From contig NZ_LGEG01000080.1 in the NCBI RefSeq assembly GCF_001280125.1, positions 51,116-115,115 of the forward strand: a stretch of 64,000 nucleotides of DNA, written 5' to 3'. Shown here one piece after another: positions 43,127 through 51,136 of the stretch. The DNA is from Streptomyces sp. NRRL F-6492 (lineage in GTDB: Bacteria; Actinomycetota; Actinomycetes; Streptomycetales; Streptomycetaceae). Position 1 is the stretch's first letter; the number at the start of each line of letters is the position of its first letter. Under the pieces are notes generated by a model that did no database searches, was not told where the DNA came from, and was given only the letters and a program-made list of their open reading frames with translations. The position numbers were made by a program, and so were the translations under genes.

Positions 43127-43879
43127 GCCGGAACCGGAGGGGGAGCCCGAGGCGGAGCCGGAATCGGGCCCCGGGCCGGAGTTCGGGCCGGAGCCCGGTC
43201 CCGGACCGGATTCCGCGCCACCCGGCGCCCCGGCGGCCGGGGCGCCCGAGCGCGTCCCCCGCGCCCGCCGCCACAGCGACGGGACCGCGCCGACGAGCAC
43301 CGTCAGACCCACCGCCGCCACCACCCCCTGCCACGGCTCCGGGAAGAGCGAACCGCCCAGGATCCCGATCAGCTGGTATGTCGCCGCCCACGCCAGACAG
43401 GCCGCCACGTCCCCCCGGACGAACCGGCGCAGCGGCATCTCCGCGAGCAGGCACGCCAGCATCACCGGTATCCGGCCCGCCGGCACCAGCCGGGACAGGA
43501 CGAGCACCGGCACCTGGTGCGTGTCGAGCCGCTCCCGCGCGTGCGCGAGCCGCTCCGGCGTGACCCGGTTCTCCAGCGCTGCCAGCCACCGCGAGCCCTT
43601 GTCGGAGTGCACCCCGCGCCGCCCCAGCCAGTACAGCGCCGCGTCCCCCAGGCACGCGGCGAACGCCGCCACCAGGAAGACGAAGAGCAGCGACAGCGGC
43701 GAGGTCTGGTGGAAGGCCACCACCGCCGCCGAGCTGACGATCGCGCCCGTCGGCACCACCGGCACCAGCGCGCCGAGCGCCACCAGCAGGAACAGCGAGG
43801 GATAGCCGACCGCCTGCTGCGTGGACTCCGGCGGCAGCTCGCGCACCGCCGTGAGGAACCGGGCGATCCCGTCGATCAC
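43106..43879 (-). CDS. DedA-family membrane protein
   Basis: 257 residues from GTG 43879. Members are multi-helix inner-membrane proteins linked to lipid-carrier (undecaprenyl phosphate) flipping and membrane homeostasis. Seen here: 'SLFLLVALGALVPVVPTGAIVSSAAVVAF', 'LGDAALYWLGRRG' (conserved G-x-x-x-G/Y-x-x-G-R-x-G type loop), 'LVLSRLVPAGRIPVMLACLLAEMPLRRF' and 'AATYQLIGILGGSLF'. An unusual C-terminal tail of Ser-Gly-Pro repeats ends in HEHP and overlaps the neighbouring gene. It overlaps the upstream hydrolase gene by 4 bases. Confidence 0.87.
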   Translation of the reverse strand: MIDGIARFLTAVRELPPESTQQAVGYPSLFLLVALGALVPVVPTGAIVSSAAVVAFHQTSPLSLLFVFLVAAFAACLGDAALYWLGRRGVHSDKGSRWLAALENRVTPERLAHARERLDTHQVPVLVLSRLVPAGRIPVMLACLLAEMPLRRFVRGDVAACLAWAATYQLIGILGGSLFPEPWQGVVAAVGLTVLVGAVPSLWRRARGTRSGAPAAGAPGGAESGPGPGSGPNSGPGPDSGSASGSPSGSGSGHEHP

Positions 43880-44649
43880 CGGGCGACCTCCGGCCGCACC
43901 CGCTCGCCGTGCCCGAGCAGGTGCACCGCCACCTTCGGCGCCAGGCGCGCCGAGTGCCGTACGAATTCGTCCCCCGGGGAGTGGAACTCGTGCGGCCGGA
44001 CCCCGTCGAGCCCGATCGGCCAGTACGTGCCGTAGTGCACCGGCACCGCCGCCGCCGGCGACAGCTCCGCGAGCGCCTCGGCGGCCCGGCCCGCGTCCAG
44101 ATGGCCGGGCCCCAGGTACGGCCCCCAGCCGCCGACCGGCAGCAGCGCCACGTCCACCGGGCCCACCGCCTCCGCCATGCCGTCGAAGAGACCGGTGTCC
44201 CCGGCGAAGTACGTCCGCGCCTCGCCCTCGACGACGTAGCCGAGCGCCGGCGCGCGGCGCGGCCCCACGGGCAGCCGCCGTCCGTCGTGCAGTGCGGGGA
44301 CGGCCCGCACGGTCACGCCCTCCACCGTCACCGTGTCGCCCGCCTCGACCTCGGTGAGCCGCAGCCCGGTCCGCGCCAGCCTGCGCAGCCCCGGCACGGC
44401 GGCGGGGGCCCCGCGCGGCACCAGGAGCCGCGTCCCGGGCGCGAGCCGCGCGAGCGACGGCAGATGGAGGTGGTCGGAGTGCAGGTGCGAGACGAGGACG
44501 GCGTCGGCGGCCGCGGCCTCGGGCGGCGGCGGGGCGCCGCGGCGGCGCCGCAGATGGGCGAGCCGCCGCGCGAACAGCGGATCGGTGAGGAAGCGGACCC
44601 CGGAGTCCTCGACCGTGCAGGTCGCGTGACCCCACCAGGTGACCTCCAC
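43876..44649 (-). CDS. Metallo-beta-lactamase-fold hydrolase (UlaG-like)
   Basis: 257 residues from GTG 44649 (GGAAGG upstream); longer in-frame starts give a nonsense Arg/Ser leader. 'VTWWGHATCTVEDSGVRFLTDPLF', 'LVSHLHSDHLHLPSL' (HxHxDH), 'YFAGDTGLFDGM' and 'VPVHYGTYW' give the metal site. Distinct from the other MBL gene at 42104, and coupled to the DedA gene through a GTGA overlap. Substrate unknown; pairing with DedA suggests an envelope or lipid-linked role, by inference only. Confidence 0.87.
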   Translation of the reverse strand: MEVTWWGHATCTVEDSGVRFLTDPLFARRLAHLRRRRGAPPPPEAAAADAVLVSHLHSDHLHLPSLARLAPGTRLLVPRGAPAAVPGLRRLARTGLRLTEVEAGDTVTVEGVTVRAVPALHDGRRLPVGPRRAPALGYVVEGEARTYFAGDTGLFDGMAEAVGPVDVALLPVGGWGPYLGPGHLDAGRAAEALAELSPAAAVPVHYGTYWPIGLDGVRPHEFHSPGDEFVRHSARLAPKVAVHLLGHGERVRPEVAR

Positions 44650-44770
44650 CGCGTGCCGCCTTCCGTCCGTTCCGTACCCCCGCACCCTCCGTACCCCCGT
44701 AACGAGGGTAGATGTCCGGAGCGCGCCCCGGAGGATGTTCGCCCGCTCCTTCGCGCAGTAGGGTCCCTCC

Positions 44771-45175
44771 ATGGACGACGTTCGGGTGGCGGCGATCGCC
44801 AGCCTCACCCCGCTCGAAGAGCTCGACAGCGAACCCTTCCTCGTCGACACGCGCGGCCAGCACGCGGTGTGCGCGCGCTGGGCCGAGGACCGGGGGTACG
44901 TGATCGCCAGCCAGTTGCTGTTCTACGGCATCCGGCCCGACCACGAGGCGCTGTGGGCGGACGTGGAGGCGGGCGCGGTCGACCTCTTCGTCGCGGCCAG
45001 CGAACGGGTCCTGGCCCGCGCGCTGACCTCCGTGACCGGCTTCCGCGCCGAGTGCGAGCGGCGCGGGGTGCGCCTGGAGACGGTCTGCCCCGAGGAGCCG
45101 GTGTACGACACGGCGGCCAGGGCCGGGGTGCACCGGCGGCTCTCGATGCCCACCGCCGGGTACCACGGCTCCTGA
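44771..45175 (+). CDS. Hypothetical protein resembling a serine-recombinase N-terminal domain
   Basis: 134 residues. 'DTRGQHAVCARWAEDRGYVIASQLLFYG' followed by 'GAVDLFVAASERVLARALTSVTGFRAECERRGVRLETV' has the order of a resolvase N-terminal domain (Q-x2-x-C-x-x-W-A near the start, D-L-x-V-x-x-x-x-x-L, then F-x-x-x-C-x-x-x-G-V-x-L). The catalytic Ser and Arg residues are not evident, and there is no DNA-binding part. Probably a non-catalytic relative. TAGGGT at 44759-44764 lies 6 bases before the ATG (leaderless). The likeness is by eye and weak. Confidence 0.65.
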   Translation: MDDVRVAAIASLTPLEELDSEPFLVDTRGQHAVCARWAEDRGYVIASQLLFYGIRPDHEALWADVEAGAVDLFVAASERVLARALTSVTGFRAECERRGVRLETVCPEEPVYDTAARAGVHRRLSMPTAGYHGS

Positions 45176-45271
45176 GACGCTCCTCCGCGCCCCGCCACCC
45201 GTTCCCCTCCCCTCCCGCCGTGGGCCTTGTGACAGGCTGGGGTCGGAGAACGGACGAAGGGCGAGGCGGGC

Positions 45272-47533
45272 GTGGGTGACGGGCGAGGGGGTGGCGCCGA
45301 CCGCCGGGGGTCCGCCGGAAGCGGGCGGCCGCCGGGAGACCGGCGGTCCGCGGGGCGCTGGAGGTCCACCGGGCGCGCGCTGGGGCGCGTGATCGTGGTG
45401 TGGGCGGTGTCCACGCTCACCCTGCTCCTCCTCGCGGGGCTGCTCCCCGACTTCCAGCTCCAGTCCCCCGACGGGGACAGCCTCACCCGCACCGCGATCA
45501 CCGCCGCCTGGGCGGCGGGCGCCTTCGGCCTGCTCGGCGCCCTCGTGTGGCCGCTCCTCGTCCGGGCCCTGCTGCTCGTCCCGGCCCTCGTCCTCGGCCT
45601 GCTCGGCTTCTTCCTCAACGGCTCGCTGCTGCTCGTCGCGCTCTGGGTCACCCCCGACGGGCGCGGCGCCGCCGACCCCGAGACCGCCGTCGTGGTCGCG
45701 GCCGTCATGTCCGCCGTCGCCTCCGCCACCTCCACGGGCCTCGCCGTCCGCGACGACGACGCCTACCGGAGCCGCCTCTACCGGCTCACCGGCCGCACCC
45801 GGCCCCGCGACCCCGGCGACTCGACGGAGACCGTCCCCGGCACCGTCTTCCTCCAGCTCGACGGCGTCGGCCACCGCGTGCTGCGCGACGCCGTCGCCGG
45901 CGGCCTCATGCCGACCGTCGCCGCCTGGCTGGCGGCCGGCCACCGGCTCACCCCCTGGCACACCGACTGGTCCAGCCAGACCGGCGCCAGCCAGCTCGGC
46001 ATCCTGCACGGCTCCAACGAGGACGTGCCCGCCTTCCGCTGGTACGAGAAGGACACCGGCCGGATCATGGTGTCGAACCGCCCGGCCGGCGCCGTCGAGC
46101 TCCAGCGGCGGGCGGTGCGGCGCACCGGCGACGGCGGACTCCTCACCTTCGACGGGGCCTCCCGGGGCAACCTCTTCAGCGGCGGCGCCGAACAGGTCGC
46201 CCTCGTCCTGTCGGTGGCCGCCCGGCGCGGCCGGCGCAACCGCTCCCGGGCCGGCTACTTCGCGTACTTCTCCGACCCGGCCAACGCGGTCCGCACCGCC
46301 GGGTCGTTCGTCACCGAGTGCGTCCGCGAGGTGTGCCAGTCCGCGCGGGCGCGCCTGCGCCACGAGACCCCGAGGCTCTCGCGCGGCGGCACGTACCCCC
46401 TCGTCCGCGCCTTCGCGACCGTCCTGGAGCGGGACGTGGTGGTCTCGGCCGTGATGGGGGACATGCTGGCGGGACGGACCGCCGTCTACGCCGACCTCGT
46501 GGCGTACGACGAGGTGGCCCACCACTCCGGCCCGCACGGCCGGGACGCCGAGCAGGTGCTGCGCAGCCTCGACCGCTCGATCGCGCTGATCGCGGACGTC
46601 GCCGGACACGCCCCGCGCCCCTACCGGATCGTGCTCCTCTCCGACCACGGGCAGAGCCCCGGCGAGACCTTCGAGGCGGTGTACGGCCTGACGCTCAAGG
46701 ACCTGGTCAGGGCCGGGTGCGGGCTGCCCGTGCCGCGCCGGGTACGGCGCACCCGCTCCGGTTCGGAGGCGCGGGACGCGGCCAGGGACGCGCTGCGCAG
46801 CGCGCTGCACCGCCCGGTCGACGAGGGCGACGAGACGGCGCGCGAGCTGCCCGCCAAGCCCTCCGAACCGGTGGTCCTCGCCTCCGGCAACCTCGGGCTC
46901 GTCTCCTTCCCCGACGTGCCGCACCGGATGACCCGGGAGGAGATCGACCGGCGCCACCCGGCCCTGCTCCGCACCCTCGCCCACCACCCGGGCGTCGGCT
47001 TCGTCCTCGTGGCGAGCGCCGAGCACGGCTCGGTGGTCCTGGCCGGGGACGGGACCGAGGTCCCGGTCGCCGAGCTGACCGACGACGGGCCGCTGGCCGT
47101 GTTCGGGCGGGGCGCGGCGCGGGCCGTGCGGCGCACGGACGGCTTCCCGCACGTCGCGGACATCATGGTCAACTCCATGTACGACCCGGAGACCGGCGCC
47201 GTGCACGCCTTCGAGGAGCAGATCGGCTCGCACGGCGGCCTCGGCGGCGAGCAGTCGCACCCCTTCCTGCTCTCACCGCCGGAACTCTCGCCGCCGGCGG
47301 GGGAGGGGGAGGAGCTGTTCGGCGCGGAACAGGTCCACCGGGTACTGCGCCGCTGGCTGCGGGAGTCCTCGGGCCCGCAGGTACCCGTGGAGCCCCCGGA
47401 GGCGGTGGAGGCCCCGCCGGCCCCGGAACGGCCGGGCCCGCGCCCTCCGGCCGACGGCTCGGTGCACGACCCGGCCGAAGGCCCTGTCCGCGACCCGGCC
47501 CACGGACCGGCCGTGCGGGACGAGAAGCGCTGA
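45272..47533 (+). CDS. Membrane-anchored phosphodiesterase (holin-like N-terminus, alkaline-phosphatase-fold C-terminus)
   Basis: 753 residues from GTG 45272. After a Gly/Arg-rich cytoplasmic start, residues about 38-165 form four hydrophobic segments resembling the mycobacterial four-helix holin superfamily. From about 185 comes a type I phosphodiesterase/nucleotide pyrophosphatase domain: 'TVFLQLDGVGHRVLRDAVAGGLMPTV' (metal Asp), 'TDWSSQTGASQLGILHG' (nucleophile Thr/Ser region), 'VAYDEVAHHSGPHG' (Asp/His), 'VLLSDHGQSPGETF' (Asp-His) and a late His in 'IGSHGGLGGEQSHPF'. The Pro/Glu-rich tail is disordered. Substrate probably a phosphodiester in or near the membrane. Confidence 0.85.
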   Translation: MGDGRGGGADRRGSAGSGRPPGDRRSAGRWRSTGRALGRVIVVWAVSTLTLLLLAGLLPDFQLQSPDGDSLTRTAITAAWAAGAFGLLGALVWPLLVRALLLVPALVLGLLGFFLNGSLLLVALWVTPDGRGAADPETAVVVAAVMSAVASATSTGLAVRDDDAYRSRLYRLTGRTRPRDPGDSTETVPGTVFLQLDGVGHRVLRDAVAGGLMPTVAAWLAAGHRLTPWHTDWSSQTGASQLGILHGSNEDVPAFRWYEKDTGRIMVSNRPAGAVELQRRAVRRTGDGGLLTFDGASRGNLFSGGAEQVALVLSVAARRGRRNRSRAGYFAYFSDPANAVRTAGSFVTECVREVCQSARARLRHETPRLSRGGTYPLVRAFATVLERDVVVSAVMGDMLAGRTAVYADLVAYDEVAHHSGPHGRDAEQVLRSLDRSIALIADVAGHAPRPYRIVLLSDHGQSPGETFEAVYGLTLKDLVRAGCGLPVPRRVRRTRSGSEARDAARDALRSALHRPVDEGDETARELPAKPSEPVVLASGNLGLVSFPDVPHRMTREEIDRRHPALLRTLAHHPGVGFVLVASAEHGSVVLAGDGTEVPVAELTDDGPLAVFGRGAARAVRRTDGFPHVADIMVNSMYDPETGAVHAFEEQIGSHGGLGGEQSHPFLLSPPELSPPAGEGEELFGAEQVHRVLRRWLRESSGPQVPVEPPEAVEAPPAPERPGPRPPADGSVHDPAEGPVRDPAHGPAVRDEKR

Positions 47534-47672
47534 TCCGGCTGCCGGGGCCGCGAGCGCCGATCCGCCCGTGACCGCCGGGGCGGTGAATCCCGGGCGTCGC
47601 GCGTAGGCCGCCCGGGCGGATCTCGGGCCACGGGCGCCGCGCCGGGACCCGTGCGGGGCAGTACGGATCTCC

Positions 47673-48050
47673 GTGAGCCCCGCGCCCGAGCCGACCGCAG
47701 CGCCCGCCGCCCCGGCGGGCCGCCGGGCGCGTCCGGGCCGCCACCGCTGGGTCGTCCTCCTGCTCGTGCTCGCCGCGCTGTTCGGCACCGGGGCCCCGGC
47801 CCCGCCCTCCGGCACCTCCCCGCTCCCCGCCGCGGCCGCCGCACCGGCCTCCGACCCGGTCGGCGAGACCCACGACCAGGCCGCCGACACCGCGTTCCCC
47901 GGCCGTACGCGACGGCACCGCACCGGCCTGCGCCCCACCGGGCCCCGGCCGCGACCCGCCGCGCGCCCGGGACACCGCCGGAACCCGCTCTCCGCCCCCG
48001 TGCCCGCCCCGCGCGGGGACGCGCTCCGGTGCGTGGTGATGCGCTGCTGA
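47673..48050 (+). CDS. Small secreted or single-pass hypothetical protein
   Basis: 125 residues from GTG 47673. Basic N-terminus 'GRRARPGRHRWVVLLLVLAALFG', then a Pro/Ala-rich, Arg-rich stretch and a short conserved-looking end 'ALRCVVMRC' with two cysteines. Likely exported or membrane-tethered. No domain is recognised. The next gene (48110) begins 59 bases on and may be co-transcribed. Coding status is supported by third-position GC and the paired small gene, but not by any known family. Confidence 0.55.
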   Translation: MSPAPEPTAAPAAPAGRRARPGRHRWVVLLLVLAALFGTGAPAPPSGTSPLPAAAAAPASDPVGETHDQAADTAFPGRTRRHRTGLRPTGPRPRPAARPGHRRNPLSAPVPAPRGDALRCVVMRC

Positions 48051-48109
48051 GCGGCCCTCGCGCCCCGGCAGTCCCCCCATCATCCCTTCGCACCGCGAGG
48101 AGCTCCGCC

Positions 48110-48262
48110 ATGCCCGTCGATCCGTTCGCCGTCCTCCACGCCCTGATGCGTGCCGAGGCCTCCCGGGCCCAGCGCGCCGACCGCGCCGCGCCCGAACCCG
48201 GCGCCCCGGCGCCCACCCCCGCTCAGGAACCCCCCGCGTCCCGGAGCGAACCCGTCCGCTGA
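48110..48262 (+). CDS. Small protein of 50 residues
   Basis: ATG 48110 is preceded by GCGAGGAGCTCCGCC, a strong ribosome binding site, which is the main support. The sequence starts 'MPVDPFAVLHALMRAEASRAQRAD', an amphipathic helix with conserved-looking PVDPFAVL, then a Pro/Ala tail. I recall similar short proteins with this start in other streptomycetes but cannot verify it. No function can be given. Confidence 0.6.
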   Translation: MPVDPFAVLHALMRAEASRAQRADRAAPEPGAPAPTPAQEPPASRSEPVR

Positions 48263-48638
48263 CACCCGGGAACGGCCCGGCGCGGGCCACGGCGACATCC
48301 GACGCGCGGACCGGTGCCCGGAGGCACGAGGACGATCCGACGCCCTCGGCCGACCGGGACACCGGCCCCCGGCCGGTCCGCCGGACCCGCGTCCGGCCCG
48401 GGCCCCGAAACCGCCCGCCCCACCGCCCTCCACCGCGCCCCGAGACCGGCCTCGCGCCCTTGTTCGGGAGCGCCCGGCCGCGTACGGCACGGCCCCCGGC
48501 GCCCGCCGCATTACCTCCCACGTCATCGACCCCCCGCCCGCCGCCCGGCATGCTCGTGAGCACCGGAACCCGGGCGGCGCACTCCGTCCGGGCTCCGGGC
48601 CCACCACCAGCACGTACGTCCCCGGAAGGTGATCCGCC
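48263..48638. other. Gene-free stretch
   Basis: 376 bases of GC-rich sequence with no open frame showing a start, ribosome binding site and coding bias together. GGCCCG-GCG-CGGGCC (48274-48288) is a short perfect hairpin just after the small gene and could terminate it. The end of the stretch holds GGAAGGTGAT, the ribosome binding site of the next gene. Confidence 0.6.
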
Positions 48639-49055
48639 ATGTCCCAGGGCCTGTCCGCCGGTCCCGCCCGCGCCGCCCGCCCGCACACGGCGGTGCGCCG
48701 CTTCCTCGCCCTCGACGCCGCCGTCACCGGGGCCAACGGCCTCGCCTACGCCGTCGCCTCCCGCCCCCTCGGCGAACTCCTCGGGATCGACGCGGGCCTG
48801 CTGCTCGGACTCGGCCTGTTCCTGGTCGTGTTCGCGGCCGGGGTCGCCCGGCTCGCGAGCCGCCCGCAGCCCCCGGCGCCCGCCGTGAAGCTCGTCGTCG
48901 ACGCCAACCTCCTGTGGGCCGTCCTGAGCGTCGTCGCCCTGCTGGCCTGGCTGGAGCCGACCACCGCCGGCCTGGTGTGGACACCGCTCCAGGCGGCCAC
49001 CGTCGCCGGATTCGCCGTGCTCCAGTGGACCGCCCTGCGGGCCGTCAGCCGCTAG
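48639..49055 (+). CDS. Small four-helix integral membrane protein
   Basis: 138 residues with a good ribosome binding site (GGAAGGTGAT). Four hydrophobic segments: 'FLALDAAVTGANGLAYAVA', 'LLLGLGLFLVVFAAGVARLA', 'LLWAVLSVVALLAWLEP' and 'LQAATVAGFAVLQWTAL'. A conserved Asp and Asn sit in or next to the membrane (DAAVTGANG, VVDANLLW). Function unknown. The last 11 bases overlap the convergent XRE regulator gene. Confidence 0.75.
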   Translation: MSQGLSAGPARAARPHTAVRRFLALDAAVTGANGLAYAVASRPLGELLGIDAGLLLGLGLFLVVFAAGVARLASRPQPPAPAVKLVVDANLLWAVLSVVALLAWLEPTTAGLVWTPLQAATVAGFAVLQWTALRAVSR

Positions 49056-49872
49056 CGGACTCCTCGTCGGCCTCCGCGAGCTCCCGCAGACGGGCGGCCG
49101 TCTCCGGGTCCGCCGGGATCAGCGTCTCGATGGCCAGCTCGGCGACCGTCACGTCCATCGGGGTGTTGAACGTCGAGATCGACGACACGAACGACAGCAC
49201 CCGCCCCTCGTGCTCGATCCGCATCGGCAGCGCGAAGTACGGATACGGATCCTCCTCCTCCGGCTCGTCCACCGACCCGGCGGGCAGCGGATACGCCGCC
49301 ACCTCCTCGTACAGCGCGCGCAGCGACTCCGAACGGGCCAGGGCGATCTGACGCCCCATCTGGGACAGCAGATGGCCCCGCCACTCCCGCAGGTTCCGGA
49401 TCCGGGCCGCCAGGCCCTCCGGGTGCAGGGCGATCCGCATCGTGTTCAGCGGCGGGGTCAGCAGGTGCTCGGGCAGCCCGTCGAGCAGCAGCCGCACGCC
49501 CCGGTTGGCCGCCACCACCGTGTACGAGCCGTCCACCACGAGCGCCGGATACGGCTCGTACCCCCTCAGCAGCCGCTCGACGCCCTCCCGGAGCGCCTCC
49601 AGGCGCGGGGCGTCGAGCGGCGACTCCGTGTACCGGGGGGCGTAACCGGCGGCGAGCAGCAGCGCGTTCCGGTCCCGCACCGGCACCTCCAGGTGCTCGG
49701 CGAGCCGCAGGACCATCTCCTCGCTCGGCCGCGAACGGCCCGTCTCCACGAACGAGACGTGCCGCGCCGAGGAGCCCGCGCGCAGCGCCAGCTCCAACTG
49801 GCTCAGCCGGCGCCGCTCCCGCCATTCGCGCAGCAGCGGCCCCACTCCCGTGTCGCTCGCGACAGTCGTCAT
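49045..49872 (-). CDS. XRE-family regulator with MmyB-like ligand domain
   Basis: 275 residues. N-terminal helix-turn-helix (about 10-70): 'LLREWRERRRLSQLELALRAGSSARHVSFVETGRSRPSEEMVLRLAEHL'. The C-terminal PAS-like MmyB domain ('YEPYPALVVDGSYTVVAANRGVRLLLDG', 'NTMRIALHPEGLAARIRNLREWRGHLL') is known in this family to hold a fatty-acid-like ligand. TACCGT lies 6 bases before the ATG (leaderless). Such regulators usually control a neighbouring reductase or dehydrogenase; the target here is not obvious. Confidence 0.9.
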   Translation of the reverse strand: MTTVASDTGVGPLLREWRERRRLSQLELALRAGSSARHVSFVETGRSRPSEEMVLRLAEHLEVPVRDRNALLLAAGYAPRYTESPLDAPRLEALREGVERLLRGYEPYPALVVDGSYTVVAANRGVRLLLDGLPEHLLTPPLNTMRIALHPEGLAARIRNLREWRGHLLSQMGRQIALARSESLRALYEEVAAYPLPAGSVDEPEEEDPYPYFALPMRIEHEGRVLSFVSSISTFNTPMDVTVAELAIETLIPADPETAARLRELAEADEESASG

Positions 49873-49989
49873 GGCCAGACGGTATCCCAGAGGGGGAGCC
49901 CGGGTACCTTTCCCCGGAACCCCCGCGCACCCCGACCGTCCGCCCGTCATCCGTGCCGCCCGCGCAGCCCGACCGGAGGGAGCACCGCC

Positions 49990-50295
49990 GTGCCCGCAGA
50001 ACCGCTGTCCCAGAAGGAGATCGAGGACCGTCTGAGGGAACTCCCCGGCTGGTCCGTCGAGGACGACCGCCTCACCCGCGCCTACCGGCTCGGCGACCAC
50101 TTCGCGGCGACCGCCCTCGTCGTCCACGTGGCACAGATCCAGCAGGAGCTGGACCACCACTCCGACCTGACCCTCGGATACGACTCCGTCGCCCTCTCCG
50201 TGCACACCCACTCCGCGGGCGGCGCCCTCACCGGAAAGGACTTCGAACTGGCCGAACGCGTCGAGCGGATCGCCCCCGGCCACGGCGCCCGCTGA
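49990..50295 (+). CDS. Pterin-4a-carbinolamine dehydratase
   Basis: 101 residues from GTG 49990 (GGAGGGAG upstream). Complete small PCD fold: 'LSQKEIEDRLRELPGWSVEDDRLTRAYRLGDH', then the catalytic histidines in 'QQELDHHSDLTLGYDSVALSVHTHSAGG'. It recycles the oxidised pterin cofactor of aromatic amino acid hydroxylases; members can also assist molybdopterin-type or transcriptional partners. No hydroxylase gene is in the window. It diverges from the XRE regulator. Confidence 0.93.
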   Translation: MPAEPLSQKEIEDRLRELPGWSVEDDRLTRAYRLGDHFAATALVVHVAQIQQELDHHSDLTLGYDSVALSVHTHSAGGALTGKDFELAERVERIAPGHGAR

Positions 50296-50333
50296 CCCGC
50301 CGCCGGCCCGGCGGGGCCCGTAGGATCTCCGCC

Positions 50334-51080
50334 ATGGCGGAGACCGTGCTCGACTACGAGGCCGAGGCAGCGCACTACGACCGCACCCGGGGCGGCGCGC
50401 CCCGGGCCGGGGCGGCGGCCGAGGCCGTCCTGCGGCTCGTGCCGCCCGGCGCCCGCACCCTGCTCGACCTGGCCTGCGGCACCGGCCTCGTCACCGAGCG
50501 GCTCGTCCGCCCCGGCCTGCGCGTGTACGGGGCCGACGCCGCGCACGCGATGCTGCGGGTCGCCGCCGGGCGGGTGCCGGGCCGGGCCGTGCGCGCCGAC
50601 GCCCGGCGCCTTCCGCTGCCCGACGCCTCCCTCGACGCGGTCTGCGCGGTCTGGCTGCTCCACCTCGTCCCCTTCGCGGCGGACGTGGTCGCCGAGGCCG
50701 CCCGCGTCCTGCGGCCCGGCGGGGTCCTGATCACCACCGTCGACAAGGACGCGGCCCACGACGTCGGCAGCGACGTCGACGCGGTCCTGCGCCCCCACCG
50801 CTCGACCGGGGAGGCCTCCGACCGCGCCGACCTGATCGCCCGGTACGCCGCCGCCCACGGCCTCGCCCCCGCCCCCGGCGCCCGCTTCACCGGCCACGGC
50901 CAGGGCAGCACCCCGCGCGACACCGTACGGAAGCTGCGCGCGGGCTACTTCGCCTCCTGGTTCCGCGGCGACCCGGCCGTCGCCGACGCGCTCGCCGCCG
51001 CCCTGGCCGCCCTGCCGGACCAGGACCGCCGCCGCCCCGACCCCCGCTACCGGCTGGCCTCCTTCGTCAGGCGGAGCTGA
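50334..51080 (+). CDS. Class I SAM-dependent methyltransferase
   Basis: 248 residues. 'EAEAAHYDRTRGG' start, motif I 'LLDLACGTGLVTERL', 'GADAAHAMLRVAAGRVPG', 'ADARRLPLPDASLDAVCAVWLLHLVP' and 'LRPGGVLITTVDKD' mark a Methyltransf_11-type enzyme for a small molecule. TAGGAT ends 7 bases before the ATG, suggesting a leaderless mRNA and its own promoter, separate from the dehydratase gene. Acceptor unknown. Confidence 0.87.
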   Translation: MAETVLDYEAEAAHYDRTRGGAPRAGAAAEAVLRLVPPGARTLLDLACGTGLVTERLVRPGLRVYGADAAHAMLRVAAGRVPGRAVRADARRLPLPDASLDAVCAVWLLHLVPFAADVVAEAARVLRPGGVLITTVDKDAAHDVGSDVDAVLRPHRSTGEASDRADLIARYAAAHGLAPAPGARFTGHGQGSTPRDTVRKLRAGYFASWFRGDPAVADALAAALAALPDQDRRRPDPRYRLASFVRRS

Positions 51081-51136
51081 CCCCGGCCCCTCCCGCGCCG
51101 ACCGGATCCGCGAGGACGCCGCCGCAGACACACGCC

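Noticed and set aside
43106..47260. A 1384-codon open frame on the minus strand opposite the phosphodiesterase gene
   Set aside because: Only its 3' part (the DedA gene) is real. The rest mirrors the plus-strand gene, has repetitive Gly/Ala/Arg/Val composition and no domain; long antisense frames are expected at this GC content.
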